A DNA stretch of 64,000 bases from Lolium rigidum (lineage: Eukaryota; Streptophyta; Magnoliopsida; Poales; Poaceae). The notes under the pieces are model-generated. The model did not search any database. It worked only from the letters and a program-made list of their open reading frames with translations, and had not been told where the DNA came from. Location: contig NC_061508.1 of NCBI RefSeq assembly GCF_022539505.1, positions 30,312,256 through 30,376,255 of the forward strand. The letters are read 5' to 3'. Position 1 is the stretch's first letter. Each line of letters begins with the position of its first letter. This document shows positions 38,540 through 47,544 of this stretch, in pieces. Position numbers and translations under genes: made by a program.

Positions 38540-38890
38540 ATGTGGGGGCCGATTTCAGAATCGGCCAGTAAAAAAAAAAAAACATATATACATCAGAGCC
38601 GATGCACAGGCATCGACTTGAGAAAACGTATGGAGATTAACAGTATGCAAGTTCAGCCGATGCACGGGCATCGACTTCAGAGAACGAGCCGATACGCCGA
38701 TATCGACTTTAGCGAAATAAGTTTATACAACAGTTTGGCCTCAGACAGCAAGATGAGCCGATATTTCGCCATTAATTGAGGGATTTTCTTCATTGATAAG
38801 GGGATTCCTTACAAAGAAAGAGCCGATCGCTCGGGAAGGGAGAACAAAAGAAGGGTCTATTGACCAATCTACTATTGCTAGGCCTATACT
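38540..38890 (+). repeat. G3 3' region with covarying mini-hairpin units
   Basis: Three units of the form GCCGATGCACRGGCATCGACTT: CGATGC-ACAG-GCATCG at 38600-38615, CGATGC-ACGG-GCATCG at 38658-38673 and CGATA-cgccga-TATCG at 38690-38705. All are 16 nt with the same flanks (GCC before, ACTT after). Unit 3 changes both sides of a stem pair. A poly-A tract (~38570-38582) lies just before. Confidence 0.75.
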
Positions 38891-38903
38891 AGTAGATCTT
38901 AAT

Positions 38904-39387
38904 CTACGGGCCGTCGCTTCCTTCGTCGTCGTCCTCGGAACTCTCATCGGCACTACTGCCGATGGGTTCCTCGTCGCTGCTCCCGTAACCCTCTACGGGA
39001 GCTTCGTCTTCATCTTCATCGTCACCTGCTGTCGTCGTCCCACCACATGCGGAGGCGCTTCGCTGGCGGGTAACCCTCGAGGGAGTCGTCGTCGTCGTCA
39101 TCGTCTTCCTCTTCCTCTTCCTCAGAGGTGGGGTAGCCGTCCCAGGGGAACTGGTCGTCCTCGCTCTCCGACTCCAGTTCCCCGACGGCGAGGAACTGAA
39201 GACTTTCGTCCCCGCTGGTCAGGGACTGGTCGTCTTCGGACCAGACAGAGGAGGCATGGTCTTCCAGGTCCCATGCTTCTGGGGCGCGGATGTCCGGTGG
39301 CGTCTCGCGGGAGGAGGAGGACCCGTAGGAAAGATCGGAGGAGGAGTCGTGGAAGACCGACGAGGAGGAAGAAGAAGAGGAAGACAT
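38904..39387 (-). pseudogene. G3 antisense acidic ORF
   Basis: Minus-strand frame starting with a poly-Ser run (ATG at 39387-39385), then RAPEAWDLEDHASSVWSEDD, long Glu/Asp runs and PPAKRLRMWWDD; stop at 39022. A second frame ending at 38904 continues in the same style (APVEGYGSSDEEPIGSSADE), so a frameshift near 39040-39090 probably splits one ~160-residue acidic protein. It lies between integrase and 3' LTR and antisense to pol, the same position as the aORF of G1, but unrelated in sequence. Function unknown; no catalytic motif. Confidence 0.65.
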
Positions 39388-39651
39388 GGCTGTGGGAGTT
39401 TGGGGGTTTTTTGGTGCCGATGGCCAGAACGGAGTAGGATGGTGAAATGGCGAACTGCTCGGAGCGGTTAAATAAAAGGGGACCACGGTGAAAAAATTCA
39501 ATGCCACGGCAGTTTTCGAGGAGGCGGTACTCAAAGACAACGGTCGAATTGTGCGGAGCAATTCCGCTCCGCCATGACATGACCCGACGAAAAATGCTGC
39601 AATGGTTCTCGCTCTGCCATGACATGACCCGACGAAAGGAAAACATAATGA

Positions 39652-39687
39652 TTTTGGAAATATCATTTCCAAAACCAGGGGGGCATG
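39652..39687 (+). promoter_or_regulatory. Perfect 10-bp hairpin plus polypurine tract of G3
   Basis: TTTTGGAAAT (39652-39661), loop ATC, ATTTCCAAAA (39665-39674), then CC and AGGGGGGCA ending exactly at the 3' LTR. The tract primes plus-strand DNA synthesis in LTR elements; the hairpin directly upstream parallels those of G1. Confidence 0.8.
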
Positions 39688-40862
39688 TGTTATCACCAGA
39701 ATTTGACCAAGTCAGAGGTGGGCCGCGATCGAAGATGGGTGTGAAGAAATATATATAGAAGAAGTATGTGGATCGGCCTTTTTACCAAGTTGGGCTTAAT
39801 TGCCCGTGTATACGTAACATATTAGATCGTATCTTAGTTTAGAGATAGAATCTTAGTCGTGCACGGTTTAGTGCACGCCCGCATTAGAAAGTCCCCTGGA
39901 CTATAAATATGTACCTAGGGTTTATGGAATAAACAACAACTCACGTTCAACCCCAAAAACAAACCAATCTCGGCGCATCGCCAACTCCTTCGTCTCGAGG
40001 GTTTCTATCGGGTAAGCGACATGCTGCCTAGATCGCATCTTGCGATCTAGGCAGCACAAGCCCACGTTGTTCATGCGTTGCTCGTACTGAAGCGCTTTTG
40101 ATGGCGAGCAACGTAGTTATCTTTAGATGTGTTAGGGTTAGCATTGTTCTTCGTTTAAGCATGCTTACGTAGTGCAACCCTTGCATATCTAGCCGTCCTC
40201 ACGCCTATCTTAGGTGTGGGGGCGGCACCCCGCTTGATCATTATTTAGTAGATCTGATCCGTTACGATTGCTCCTTGTTCTACAAGGATTAGTTTAATAT
40301 CCGCAATAGTTTGGCCTTACAAAGGGGGGAGGATCTCGTGGCACGTAGGGTGGCGTTCGCAAGTCCTAAACGGGATGTTCCTAGGATCAACTTCATGTTG
40401 GTTTTTTGGCCTTGTTTAGGATCGGCTTACGAGCACCGTGCGTGGCCATCCGGCCCAACCTGGAGTAGGATGATCCGATTATGTGGTGAAAACCCTAAAT
40501 CGTCGTAGATCTCATTAGCTTCATCTTGATCAAGCAGGACCACCAAGTATTCGTACACCCCGTACGGATCATGGGTGGATCGGCTCTTTGAGCCGATTCA
40601 CGAGATAACTCGAGAGCCGATCGAGGCTCGTATTTAACGTTTACATGTATGCCCTGCAGGAAACTAAGCGAGGCAATCTCATCACCTTCCCGACCGGGTA
40701 TAGGTCGGGTGGCACGCCCTTGCACTTCGCAACGCCGCGTGTGACCGGAAGAGCATTGCGGGCCGTCGCTCGGAGGGGTCTCGGCCAGCCGCGGCTCTAG
40801 GCTCCCCCGGCTCTACGGTGTTGACAAGGCCGCCGCCCGCCGGTGGGTTTTGGCAGTCAACA
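39688..40862 (+). repeat. 3' LTR of G3
   Basis: 1175 bp, same features as 26720-27893, including the 16-bp hairpin at 40022-40056. Followed by the TSD ACTAG and the last 157 bp of the G1 internal region. Confidence 0.94.
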
Positions 40863-40978
40863 ACTAGTACCCGATCCGTCGGATGAACTAGCCCCAACTA
40901 CCATTATCCCTGTACAATATAGAAATTTATATGAAGAAATATAGAAAAGTTTAAGTTGTCGAGTAAAAATAAACGGTG

Positions 40979-41024
40979 GAGATTTTCCCTGACTCTACGA
41001 TTCAAGCAAAATCTCGGGGGCTAC
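40979..41024 (+). promoter_or_regulatory. Fifth hairpin module and functional polypurine tract of G1
   Basis: Hairpin 40979-41015 (37 nt, 17-position stem, loop TAC; terminal GAGATTTT/AAAATCTC perfectly paired, 14 of 17 positions paired in all) runs into CTCGGGGGCTAC (41013-41024), whose last base abuts the 3' LTR. Same architecture as the four units at 25941-26332. Confidence 0.85.
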
Positions 41025-41408
41025 TGACATAGGCATCCCTAATGGGCCTGCCGAAGATAGTACCCGGGGTTTATTGAAGGCCCACTACTCGAAGAATAAG
41101 AAGATTCGGAAGATCAAGATGTTATTAAGAAAAGTTAGAGTTGTAATAGAAAGTCTTATTTGTAATCTTACGGGATGAGTTTGAAACCTTCCCGGACTTT
41201 GTAACTTGTACAGCACGAATCCCTCGGCTCCGCCTCCTATATAAGGGGGAGTCGAGGGACGCGAGATCATCGAATCATTGTCTACAAACCCTAGTTTTCA
41301 TAATCGTCGAGTACTTTTCGGCTGAAACCTTCGAGATCTACTTGCCCTCTACTTCCAACTAAACCCTAGCCTACAATCCATAGGCATTGACAAGTTAATA
41401 CCTTGTCA
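41025..41408 (+). repeat. 3' LTR of G1
   Basis: 384 bp copy of 5971-6355, followed by the TSD GTACC at 41409-41413. Beyond it the pre-insertion host sequence resumes. Confidence 0.95.
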
Positions 41409-41799
41409 GTACCCACTATGTAAAAAACATATTTCCAAATATCTATAAATTCTGAAAATATATATTGATGTGCAAATCCAGACATTCTATGTGCTCGCAC
41501 AAAGTTTCACGGTAGAGACATTTTTTGTAGCATGTGTGGAAAAGACAAATTTTGGTGCCCCAAACTAGCTATTCATGATACTTTCTTTTTTGTCGTTTTA
41601 CACACACCACACAAAATGTTTTTTTTTGGAAAACTTTGTGTACGGGTATAGAATGTGTCAGTGTTTTTCATAATTGTTTAACATTTTTAAAATGCATTTT
41701 TTATAAATGAGATCACCTAGAATTTTGAGCCAAAACATCATGTCAGCCAAGATCTTACTATCAGTCCAAAAGAAAAGGAAAGCCTATCCAGAGAGTGTA

Positions 41800-42310
41800 T
41801 TTGACACATAGGCACCAATTCTCCCTTCACTTTTAGATTTTTGAAAATTTTAAAACCTCACATTTCTATGTCTTCAAAAATTATGGCGTTAAATATATAG
41901 ATAGATATATAGAGGAGGATGTATGTAAAAAAGTCCCATTTAAAAATACATTGTAGTTTGGGAAATATAAAAAAAGAAAAATTTCTGACAGTAAATGGTA
42001 GCAAAATAGTATATCTTTTTTATTAAAAAATTGTTCTTTTTATATTTCCTAAAATTTAAAGTTCTTTTTACTGAAACTTTTTTGCGTACACTTCTCATGT
42101 ACATATCTATCTATATATTTAACGTCTTTATTTTTGAAAACATGGAAATATGAGGTTTTAAATTTTCAAAAATCTAAACGTGAAGGGAGCACTGGTGTCC
42201 ATGTGCATCAAATCCCTTCTCCTATCCAGAAAGTGTCTTTGATACATAGGCACCAATGCTCCCTTACTTACAGGTTTTTGAAAATTTTAAAACCTCACAT
42301 TTCTAAGCAC
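41800..42310. repeat. AT-rich fold-back (inverted repeat) element with an extra partial copy
   Basis: The arm at ~41805-41920 (CACATAGGCACCAATTCTCCC ... ATATATAGATAGATATATAG) recurs inverted at ~42100-42210 (CTATCTATATATTTAACG ... GGGAGCACTGGTGTCCATG), giving a MITE-like hairpin of ~400 bp. A third, direct partial copy of the outer arm is at ~42240-42307. Superfamily not assignable; target-site duplication not clear. Confidence 0.6.
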
Positions 42311-42377
42311 TATCTCCCTTTTTCCATTTGATATGCTCGTGGATCCGGATGGATCAAAATAACTAATAAGCACCTAA

Positions 42378-42807
42378 GAGCATCTCCAGTCGCGTCCCCC
42401 AAACGGCGTTTGGGGGACGGCGGACAAGAAATGGAGAAAATCGCGTCCCAGTCGCGTCCCCCAAAGCTAAATAGCGCCTCATTTTGTGTCCGGCGTCCCC
42501 GGTAGAGACTCTATGTATAGAGTCTCTACCGGGGACGCCGGACACAAAATGAGAGCCCATATGCATGCATGCAGCCCCTAGTCCCCACATGCCATTCTCT
42601 TTCCCCACACTTTCTCTCACCTACTTTTCCCACATGAGGTGGTCCCTTCTATTAAAATGCATGCATCCGGACGCTGTTTGAGGGACGCGGCTGGAAAGGG
42701 TCTCTTTTCTGTGCAGATTTTTGATCTCTTTTTGTCCGGCGCGGTCCTAAACGTGCCCCAAATCATTTGTGCCGGACGTTTTTTGAGGGACGCGACTGGA
42801 GATGCTC
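42378..42807. mobile_element. 430-bp Harbinger-type MITE, copy 1, with perfect internal palindrome
   Basis: Terminal inverted repeats GAGCATCTCCAGTCGCGTCC and its complement, flanked by the trinucleotide TAA on both sides (42375-42377, 42808-42810), as for PIF/Harbinger. Subterminal GTCCCCCAAAC-GGC-GTTTGGGGGAC palindrome, and at 42481-42550 a perfect 34-bp inverted repeat with a 2-nt centre. No transposase. Copy 2 (62708-63137) has the same length. Confidence 0.88.
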
Positions 42808-42810
42808 TAA

Positions 42811-43947
42811 GTATTGGGCCGTGAAAAAATGATTACTCCCGTTTCCCTCTGAAAGGTCACGCAGCTAAGTTCACTTGGCCCGGCCGACTGAAGAAAGATA
42901 AGCATAGTTCGGCCTGCTGCAACATTTTCTCAGTTAGCTACTACCCTCCCTGTGGGTCGTCATGTTTGGTTTGGTACTCCCCCGGAGGGGTTAAATCTTC
43001 CTGTAAACATTGTTCTAATTGTTGAATAAATGGTTGGAGCTTGGCTCAAAAAAAAACTTAAAATTCTGAAATAGGTTCAGAGAATAAAATCAAATTCTGA
43101 AATTCTCAGAAGTCACCATCTTATGTGCTCACGTGTAATCTTAAGAATTTGTTTGCTCATAATTACCAGACAAATATACAAAACAACTCAACAAAGAGGT
43201 CTAACACAACACTAGTACACTAACAAAATCATCACAGATGCATAATAATCCAAACAAATTTATAAATATTCAAATTAACGTGCACTGTACTTTGAGGGAT
43301 CTTGGATTCATTTCATTGTCCTTTTACATCAGATCTGTAACTATTAGACATCTTTTACTGTTTTGCTTTATATATTTGCAAGTCATGCAAGTGACTATCA
43401 TCTTATATCCTACCATATAGGTACTTATTCAGGTACCATCCACAACATCGATACTTCCTAAATTGGCCATATACTTCCTTATTGAAGGTTTTGCTTTGGA
43501 AGAAAGCGACTAAATTGTAGGTGTTTTTTGTCGCATTTTATTACTGTAAGTAATATTATGGTTGTGTTTATCCGGTATGCAGAGCAAGCGATATTGGCAA
43601 TTTAAAGAAAAAGAAAAAAAGACGCAACTGGCTTTCACAGCTCAGACCTGAGTTAATTGGGAGTTTACACATGTATTTGGGGACCTTTCAATTGGATCGT
43701 GTGCTTACTGTAGTTTAGACGAGGATATACTCTGAAAAGACTATCCTCTCTGAATAGACGTGTTTACTGGTTCGGATGAGGATATACTCTGAAAAGAGAA
43801 AGAAATGACCAATGCCAACTAAACTAGAATTCTGCATCTGATCAATACCCAGTAGCAATCTAGAACAATAGCATATATATGACCCATAAAGATGTGGCAA
43901 CTTAATTAACATAGGGTGGGTGACACGAATGGTCGATACTTAGCAAT
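42811..43947. other. Intergenic DNA 3' of the MATH-BTB gene
   Basis: AT-rich. Contains a direct repeat of GAGGATATACTCTGAAAAGA at ~43720-43741 and ~43777-43798. The last few hundred bases probably include the 3' UTR of the minus-strand MATH-BTB gene. No other gene seen. Confidence 0.5.
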
Positions 43948-45069
43948 TTATGAAGCAAACTGGGAGAGGAGCTTGTTGAGAATAGAGGGACTGCAGGTTC
44001 TGGCCATTTCCTGAACTTCATCGACCGCGAAAACTTTAAGCAAGCTTGTATGAGACTTGATGAAGTCCAAACACTGCTCCTTCAACAAGCGGCAGTGGCT
44101 CCGCTCAGCTACAACGATAATGTCCACCACCGTGCTCAGGTATATGGATGCGACCAATAGCTCTTGGCACATCAACTTAAGCCTATGGAGATCATATCTA
44201 TCTGCAGCTTCAAGCAACTGCAGCAGCCACGATATATCTTCATCCTCTTCTCCTATTTCCTCTTCCATGTCGTCCGTCTTAGGGATGGGCATTGTGTCGG
44301 TATAGATGAAACAAAGTAAGGCATCAAACACATCTGCGTCGATGTCAGTTATCTTCACAGTAGCACCCTCAAGAACTCCGCCAGATAGCTGTGCCTTGAA
44401 GACGGTAGATCGCGCTGCAAGCACGCAGCGGTGTGCGGTGAACATCGTACCGTTGACCTCAAACGTCACATCAGCACCCTCCTTGGTGAGGAGGAGATTC
44501 CTGAAATGGATTGACATGTCTGTCGGCGGGACTTGGTTGTCAGCACCGTCCGCGGTTATGTCTGCACCGACAACAACGACGTCGCAACGGATGACGAAGC
44601 TGTCATCCTTGAGATTTGCCGATCTTTCCATGATCTCCCTCTTCATGAGATTTCCAAAGAGCATTTCAGCATCTACACTGAAGTCTTGAATTTGGCGATC
44701 ATGGATGTCTACTGACTCTAGCCACTGAAATTGGTCAATGAAGCTGAAGGTAGCCCGAGCATTCAGGGGCGGAGCTTGCTTATCACCATCGGCATCGTCC
44801 TCAAGGTTGAGAGAAACAGATATACATCCCGCGCACTTGGAATCGCAACCATTAGGGTAGTACTTGAGGTACCAGCGGTGGCCTCCAACCAAGAAAGTAC
44901 GAGATCTGATGTACTCGCCGGTCGGCGGCGTGTCTCTGGTACGCGAGTAGCCCTCAACCACGAGCAAGTGGTACCCGCTGGCCGCGCCGCAGTCGATGGG
45001 CGATACGGTGGACGTGCACAGCTTGCCGTCACCGCCGACGAGAGATACGCCAGCGAAAGCCATGCTCAA
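43948..45069 (-). CDS. MATH-BTB (BPM-like) protein, likely CUL3 substrate adaptor
   Basis: Single-exon protein of 373 aa (an in-frame second ATG at 45063 is the more family-like start, MAFAGVS). MATH domain ~30-165: GYHLLVVEGYSRTRDTPPTG, FLVGGHRWYLKYYPNG, ANLKDDSFVIRCDVVVV. BTB/POZ domain ~188-305: MSIHFRNLLLTKEGADVTFE, FTAHRCVLAARSTVFKAQL, FDALLCFIYTDTMP, LLEAADRYDLHRLKLMCQEL. A C-terminal helical tail follows (306-373). In plants such proteins bind substrates with MATH and CUL3 with BTB, feeding nuclear or cytosolic targets to ubiquitination. Grasses have a greatly expanded family, so the target cannot be inferred. A TATA-like TTCTATATAT lies on the minus strand at 45120-45111. Full length, no lesion. 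An acidic insert (DDMEEEIGEEDED) sits late in the BTB domain. Confidence 0.93.
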   Translation of the reverse strand: MSMAFAGVSLVGGDGKLCTSTVSPIDCGAASGYHLLVVEGYSRTRDTPPTGEYIRSRTFLVGGHRWYLKYYPNGCDSKCAGCISVSLNLEDDADGDKQAPPLNARATFSFIDQFQWLESVDIHDRQIQDFSVDAEMLFGNLMKREIMERSANLKDDSFVIRCDVVVVGADITADGADNQVPPTDMSIHFRNLLLTKEGADVTFEVNGTMFTAHRCVLAARSTVFKAQLSGGVLEGATVKITDIDADVFDALLCFIYTDTMPIPKTDDMEEEIGEEDEDISWLLQLLEAADRYDLHRLKLMCQELLVASIYLSTVVDIIVVAERSHCRLLKEQCLDFIKSHTSLLKVFAVDEVQEMARTCSPSILNKLLSQFAS

Positions 45070-45289
45070 TCCACAAGCCTGGATCGAACGGTAATCGATC
45101 TGTGAGAAACATATATAGAAGGCGGAGGAACAGGGGGAGGAGTACTGCGCGTACGCGGGGCGGGCGAGCCGGTCAGCAGGAGCGGGCGAGGCGGCGACCG
45201 GCGAGGCTGGAGGCGGCGACCGGCTAGGCTGGCGGCGGCGCTGTCTACATCGGCTGGAAAGGGGGAAAGCCTATTTGGCGCTCAAAGCC

Positions 45290-45745
45290 TACGCGTATGA
45301 GCTCGGCCCACGCGCGCCTGCGGTTTAGGCCGGCCTATTCGGAGCTTTTCTGATTACTTTGTCAGTGATTTTTTTCTTCAGGTTTTCCGCGGTTTTTGTC
45401 GGGCTTTTTCGTTTTCTTCAGGTTTTCAGTTTTTCCATTCTGATTTTTGGTGCGGTCTGGCTTTTATGAACTTTTTTAAACCTTCACTTTTTAAAATTTA
45501 AAATTTGATAAGTTTTTACATTTTTCTTATTTGAAATTTTTACAGGTTTGATTTTATTTATCGAAACATTTTGTAAATCTGAGTATTTTTAAGAATATTT
45601 GAGCATTAGTTTAAAAATGAACATTTCCAAAATCTGAACATTTTTACAAAGCGAACAGTTTAAAAATTTAGTATTTTTTAAAATATGAAAACAATTTCGA
45701 AATCTGAACATTTCAAAAAAAAAATGAAACTCACTAAAAACCGGT
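45290..45745. repeat. AT-rich dispersed repeat (copy 1)
   Basis: A GC-rich head (GGCCCACGCGCGCC, GGCCGGCCTATT) is followed by TTTT-rich then degenerate GAACATTTTT/AAATCTGAACATTT units. The same head-to-tail organisation occurs at ~50590-51095, so the two are copies of one unclassified repeat. Confidence 0.5.
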
Positions 45746-46810
45746 GTAAACCTAGAAAACCCACAGCAATTGACTCTGCCGACATGGATTGCGAGCACTG
45801 CTTTCAAAAACCACATCCACGTCGCAACCTCCACGTCTCACATCCAGCGCATCGCAACCTCCAGGTTGCGGGTCATTGGATCGTTTCCATCGCGTGATCG
45901 CAACCTCCCGTGAGATGAGACGGTTGCATCCTCAGCACCCTTGCACGTGCACATGTCCCTGCGAGCCGCACGCTCACCCTCTCCCTTATCTCTTCGTCGC
46001 CAGAAAATTGGCAAGTTGAGCTCCCTCTTCATGGTTCCTGCACCTTCCCTACATGGTTCCCATTCATCGATGATTCCCTATCCCTGCACCGTGGCCTCCT
46101 AGCCTCCATCGCGGTCTTCACCGGCGGCGCGAAGACGCTCGGCTTCCACACCCTTCGTCGTCGTCGATCTTCTCCCCCATCGCCCCCCTCTGCCATGACC
46201 CATGATGCCTCTCCACTGATGCCCCGCGTCACCAAGGCTCGCCGTCGACGAACATGGCGCCCCCATGGAACCGTCGCCAGTGTTGCGTGCCGCTTGACGA
46301 GGGCACCTACCTGGCCGCGTGCCCAAGCTCGACTATGCGCCACCTCCTTGTCCTCTGCTGCTCCCCGAAGGTTGACGACGGTGTTGGGAGGAGCTTGCCT
46401 TGGGCTTGGCCTCGCTGGATAAGGGGCATCGTAGGCGAAGCTGCTGCGATGCAGGGAGCTAAGAGCTTCTCCTTCCCTGCTAGCTCTTCACAGGTGCTCC
46501 AAGGTGAGCAGGGCGTGGAGCTGCATAATTGGGATGCAGTGCTGCGAGTTGTTGGCGACGAAGCTGCAAATGGAGGATGGCGGTGCTACATCGGTCGACC
46601 AACGTTGCTACTATATTGTGGAGCATGTGCTGAAAAGGGACAATAGGCAATGCTGCCAACGGCCAGCGGTGGTGCTACCAATCTTTAGTAGCGGTGGTGC
46701 AAGAAGCAAGTGATAGTGCTGCCAGCTAGAGTTGAAATATTGTCGGCGTCGAGGAGTGTTGTTGCCCATGCTACTGTAGCTGCAAATGTTTTACGTTTTG
46801 CTACTTTAGC
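45746..46810. other. GC-rich intergenic stretch without recognisable gene
   Basis: Several overlapping frames of up to 130 codons on both strands, none with a domain; ~46520-46780 has repeated GTGCTGC/GTGCTACCA motifs such as occur in grass DNA transposons. I cannot assign it to a family and see no intact gene. Confidence 0.4.
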
Positions 46811-47070
46811 ACTCCCTCTGTTCTATATATAAGCCATATAGTTTTTTTAGAAAAATTTCAGAATATAAGGTTTATTGCGTCGTCCTACTTGTATGGACAA
46901 TATTTTTGGAGATTTGATTAGGTTTACTTATCTTATGCAAAGTCCTCTATTAGCTCACGACAATTACTTACGGTTAACCCTAGCCAAACATGGTGTAATT
47001 TTTCCTAAATATGCGTTTCTTAATTTCCGTGCCAGAAATTATATCTTATATTTAGGACCGGAGAGAGTAT
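46811..47070. mobile_element. Stowaway-like MITE
   Basis: ACTCCCTCTGTTCTATATATAAG at the left and CTTATATTTAGGACCGGAGAGAGTA at the right are imperfect Tc1/mariner (Stowaway) terminal repeats (CTCCCTCCGT...ACGGAGGGAG type) enclosing ~210 bp. The right TA is present; the left target dinucleotide is altered. Non-coding. Confidence 0.7.
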
Positions 47071-47544
47071 AAGAATTTCTACTAGTTTTCCACCAAGGTA
47101 TCCAGCGAGGTCTCCATCGAGCTATGTGTTTTACAAGTTTTTTTTCCTTTTTCTTAGTTGAACTTTTTTGCTTCAATGAAGCAAAAAACAAGGTATTTTT
47201 TTGCTGCGACAACACAACATGAGAATTTTAGTTGAATATGAACACGTGTTGCTCAAAGAAGCAGGAGGCTGGAAGAACTTTAACATCCGAAGGATCCTCT
47301 GTCGTTTTTCGAAAGTCTAAATTTAGGAAAAACACGACACAATCGAGTACCGTACGGGCCACAGCGACCCAAACAAACAAAACAAAATGGAAGCAAATCC
47401 AGTCAACTATGGCATAGTACGCCATCTCGTCGCCGCCACGTACGCACTGGCACAACAACTCCCGGCTCGACGACCAGCCCCGCAACGAGTCGCCCACACA
47501 AAAACGACACCCATCTGCCATTGCCGCGTCCAGCGCGCGCACCC

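Larger units (their letters stand above)
26720..40862 (+). mobile_element. G3: second Tat-like Ty3/gypsy element nested in G1, itself carrying C1
   Basis: LTRs at 26720-27893 and 39688-40862 (TGTTATCACC...GTCAACA), TSD ACTAG at 26715-26719 and 40863-40867. The polypurine tract AGGGGGGCA ends at 39687. The sequence right after the 5' LTR (TTCCGGCACGCCGGTGGGA, ~27896-27914) is the expected primer-binding position, but I cannot assign a tRNA. Internal order: short Gag N-terminus, a deletion, pol linker, RT, RNase H, integrase, 3' region with an antisense acidic ORF. Without C1 and its TSD copy it is ~7.5 kb. The LTRs differ at about 1% of positions by eye. The missing Gag core and protease make it defective. 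Confidence 0.94.
5971..41408 (+). mobile_element. G1: outer Ty3/gypsy LTR retrotransposon, Tat-like, interrupted by two nested elements
   Basis: LTRs at 5971-6355 and 41025-41408 begin TGACATAG and end TTGTCA, and are flanked by the perfect TSD GTACC (5966-5970 and 41409-41413). The primer-binding site starts at 6358 (TGGCGCCGTCTCG), two bases after the LTR, resembling the complement of a tRNA-Asp 3' end. The polypurine tract CTCGGGGGCTAC abuts the 3' LTR. Gene order is gag - protease - RT - RNase H - integrase, then a ~5.7-kb 3' region with an antisense ORF; this order, the DGGS-type protease, the extra RNase H and the lack of a chromodomain fit the Tat (Retand/RIRE2-like) lineage. Without G2, G3 and their TSD copies it is ~13.1 kb. 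The LTRs differ by about four substitutions and one indel, so insertion is fairly recent. Confidence 0.95.
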
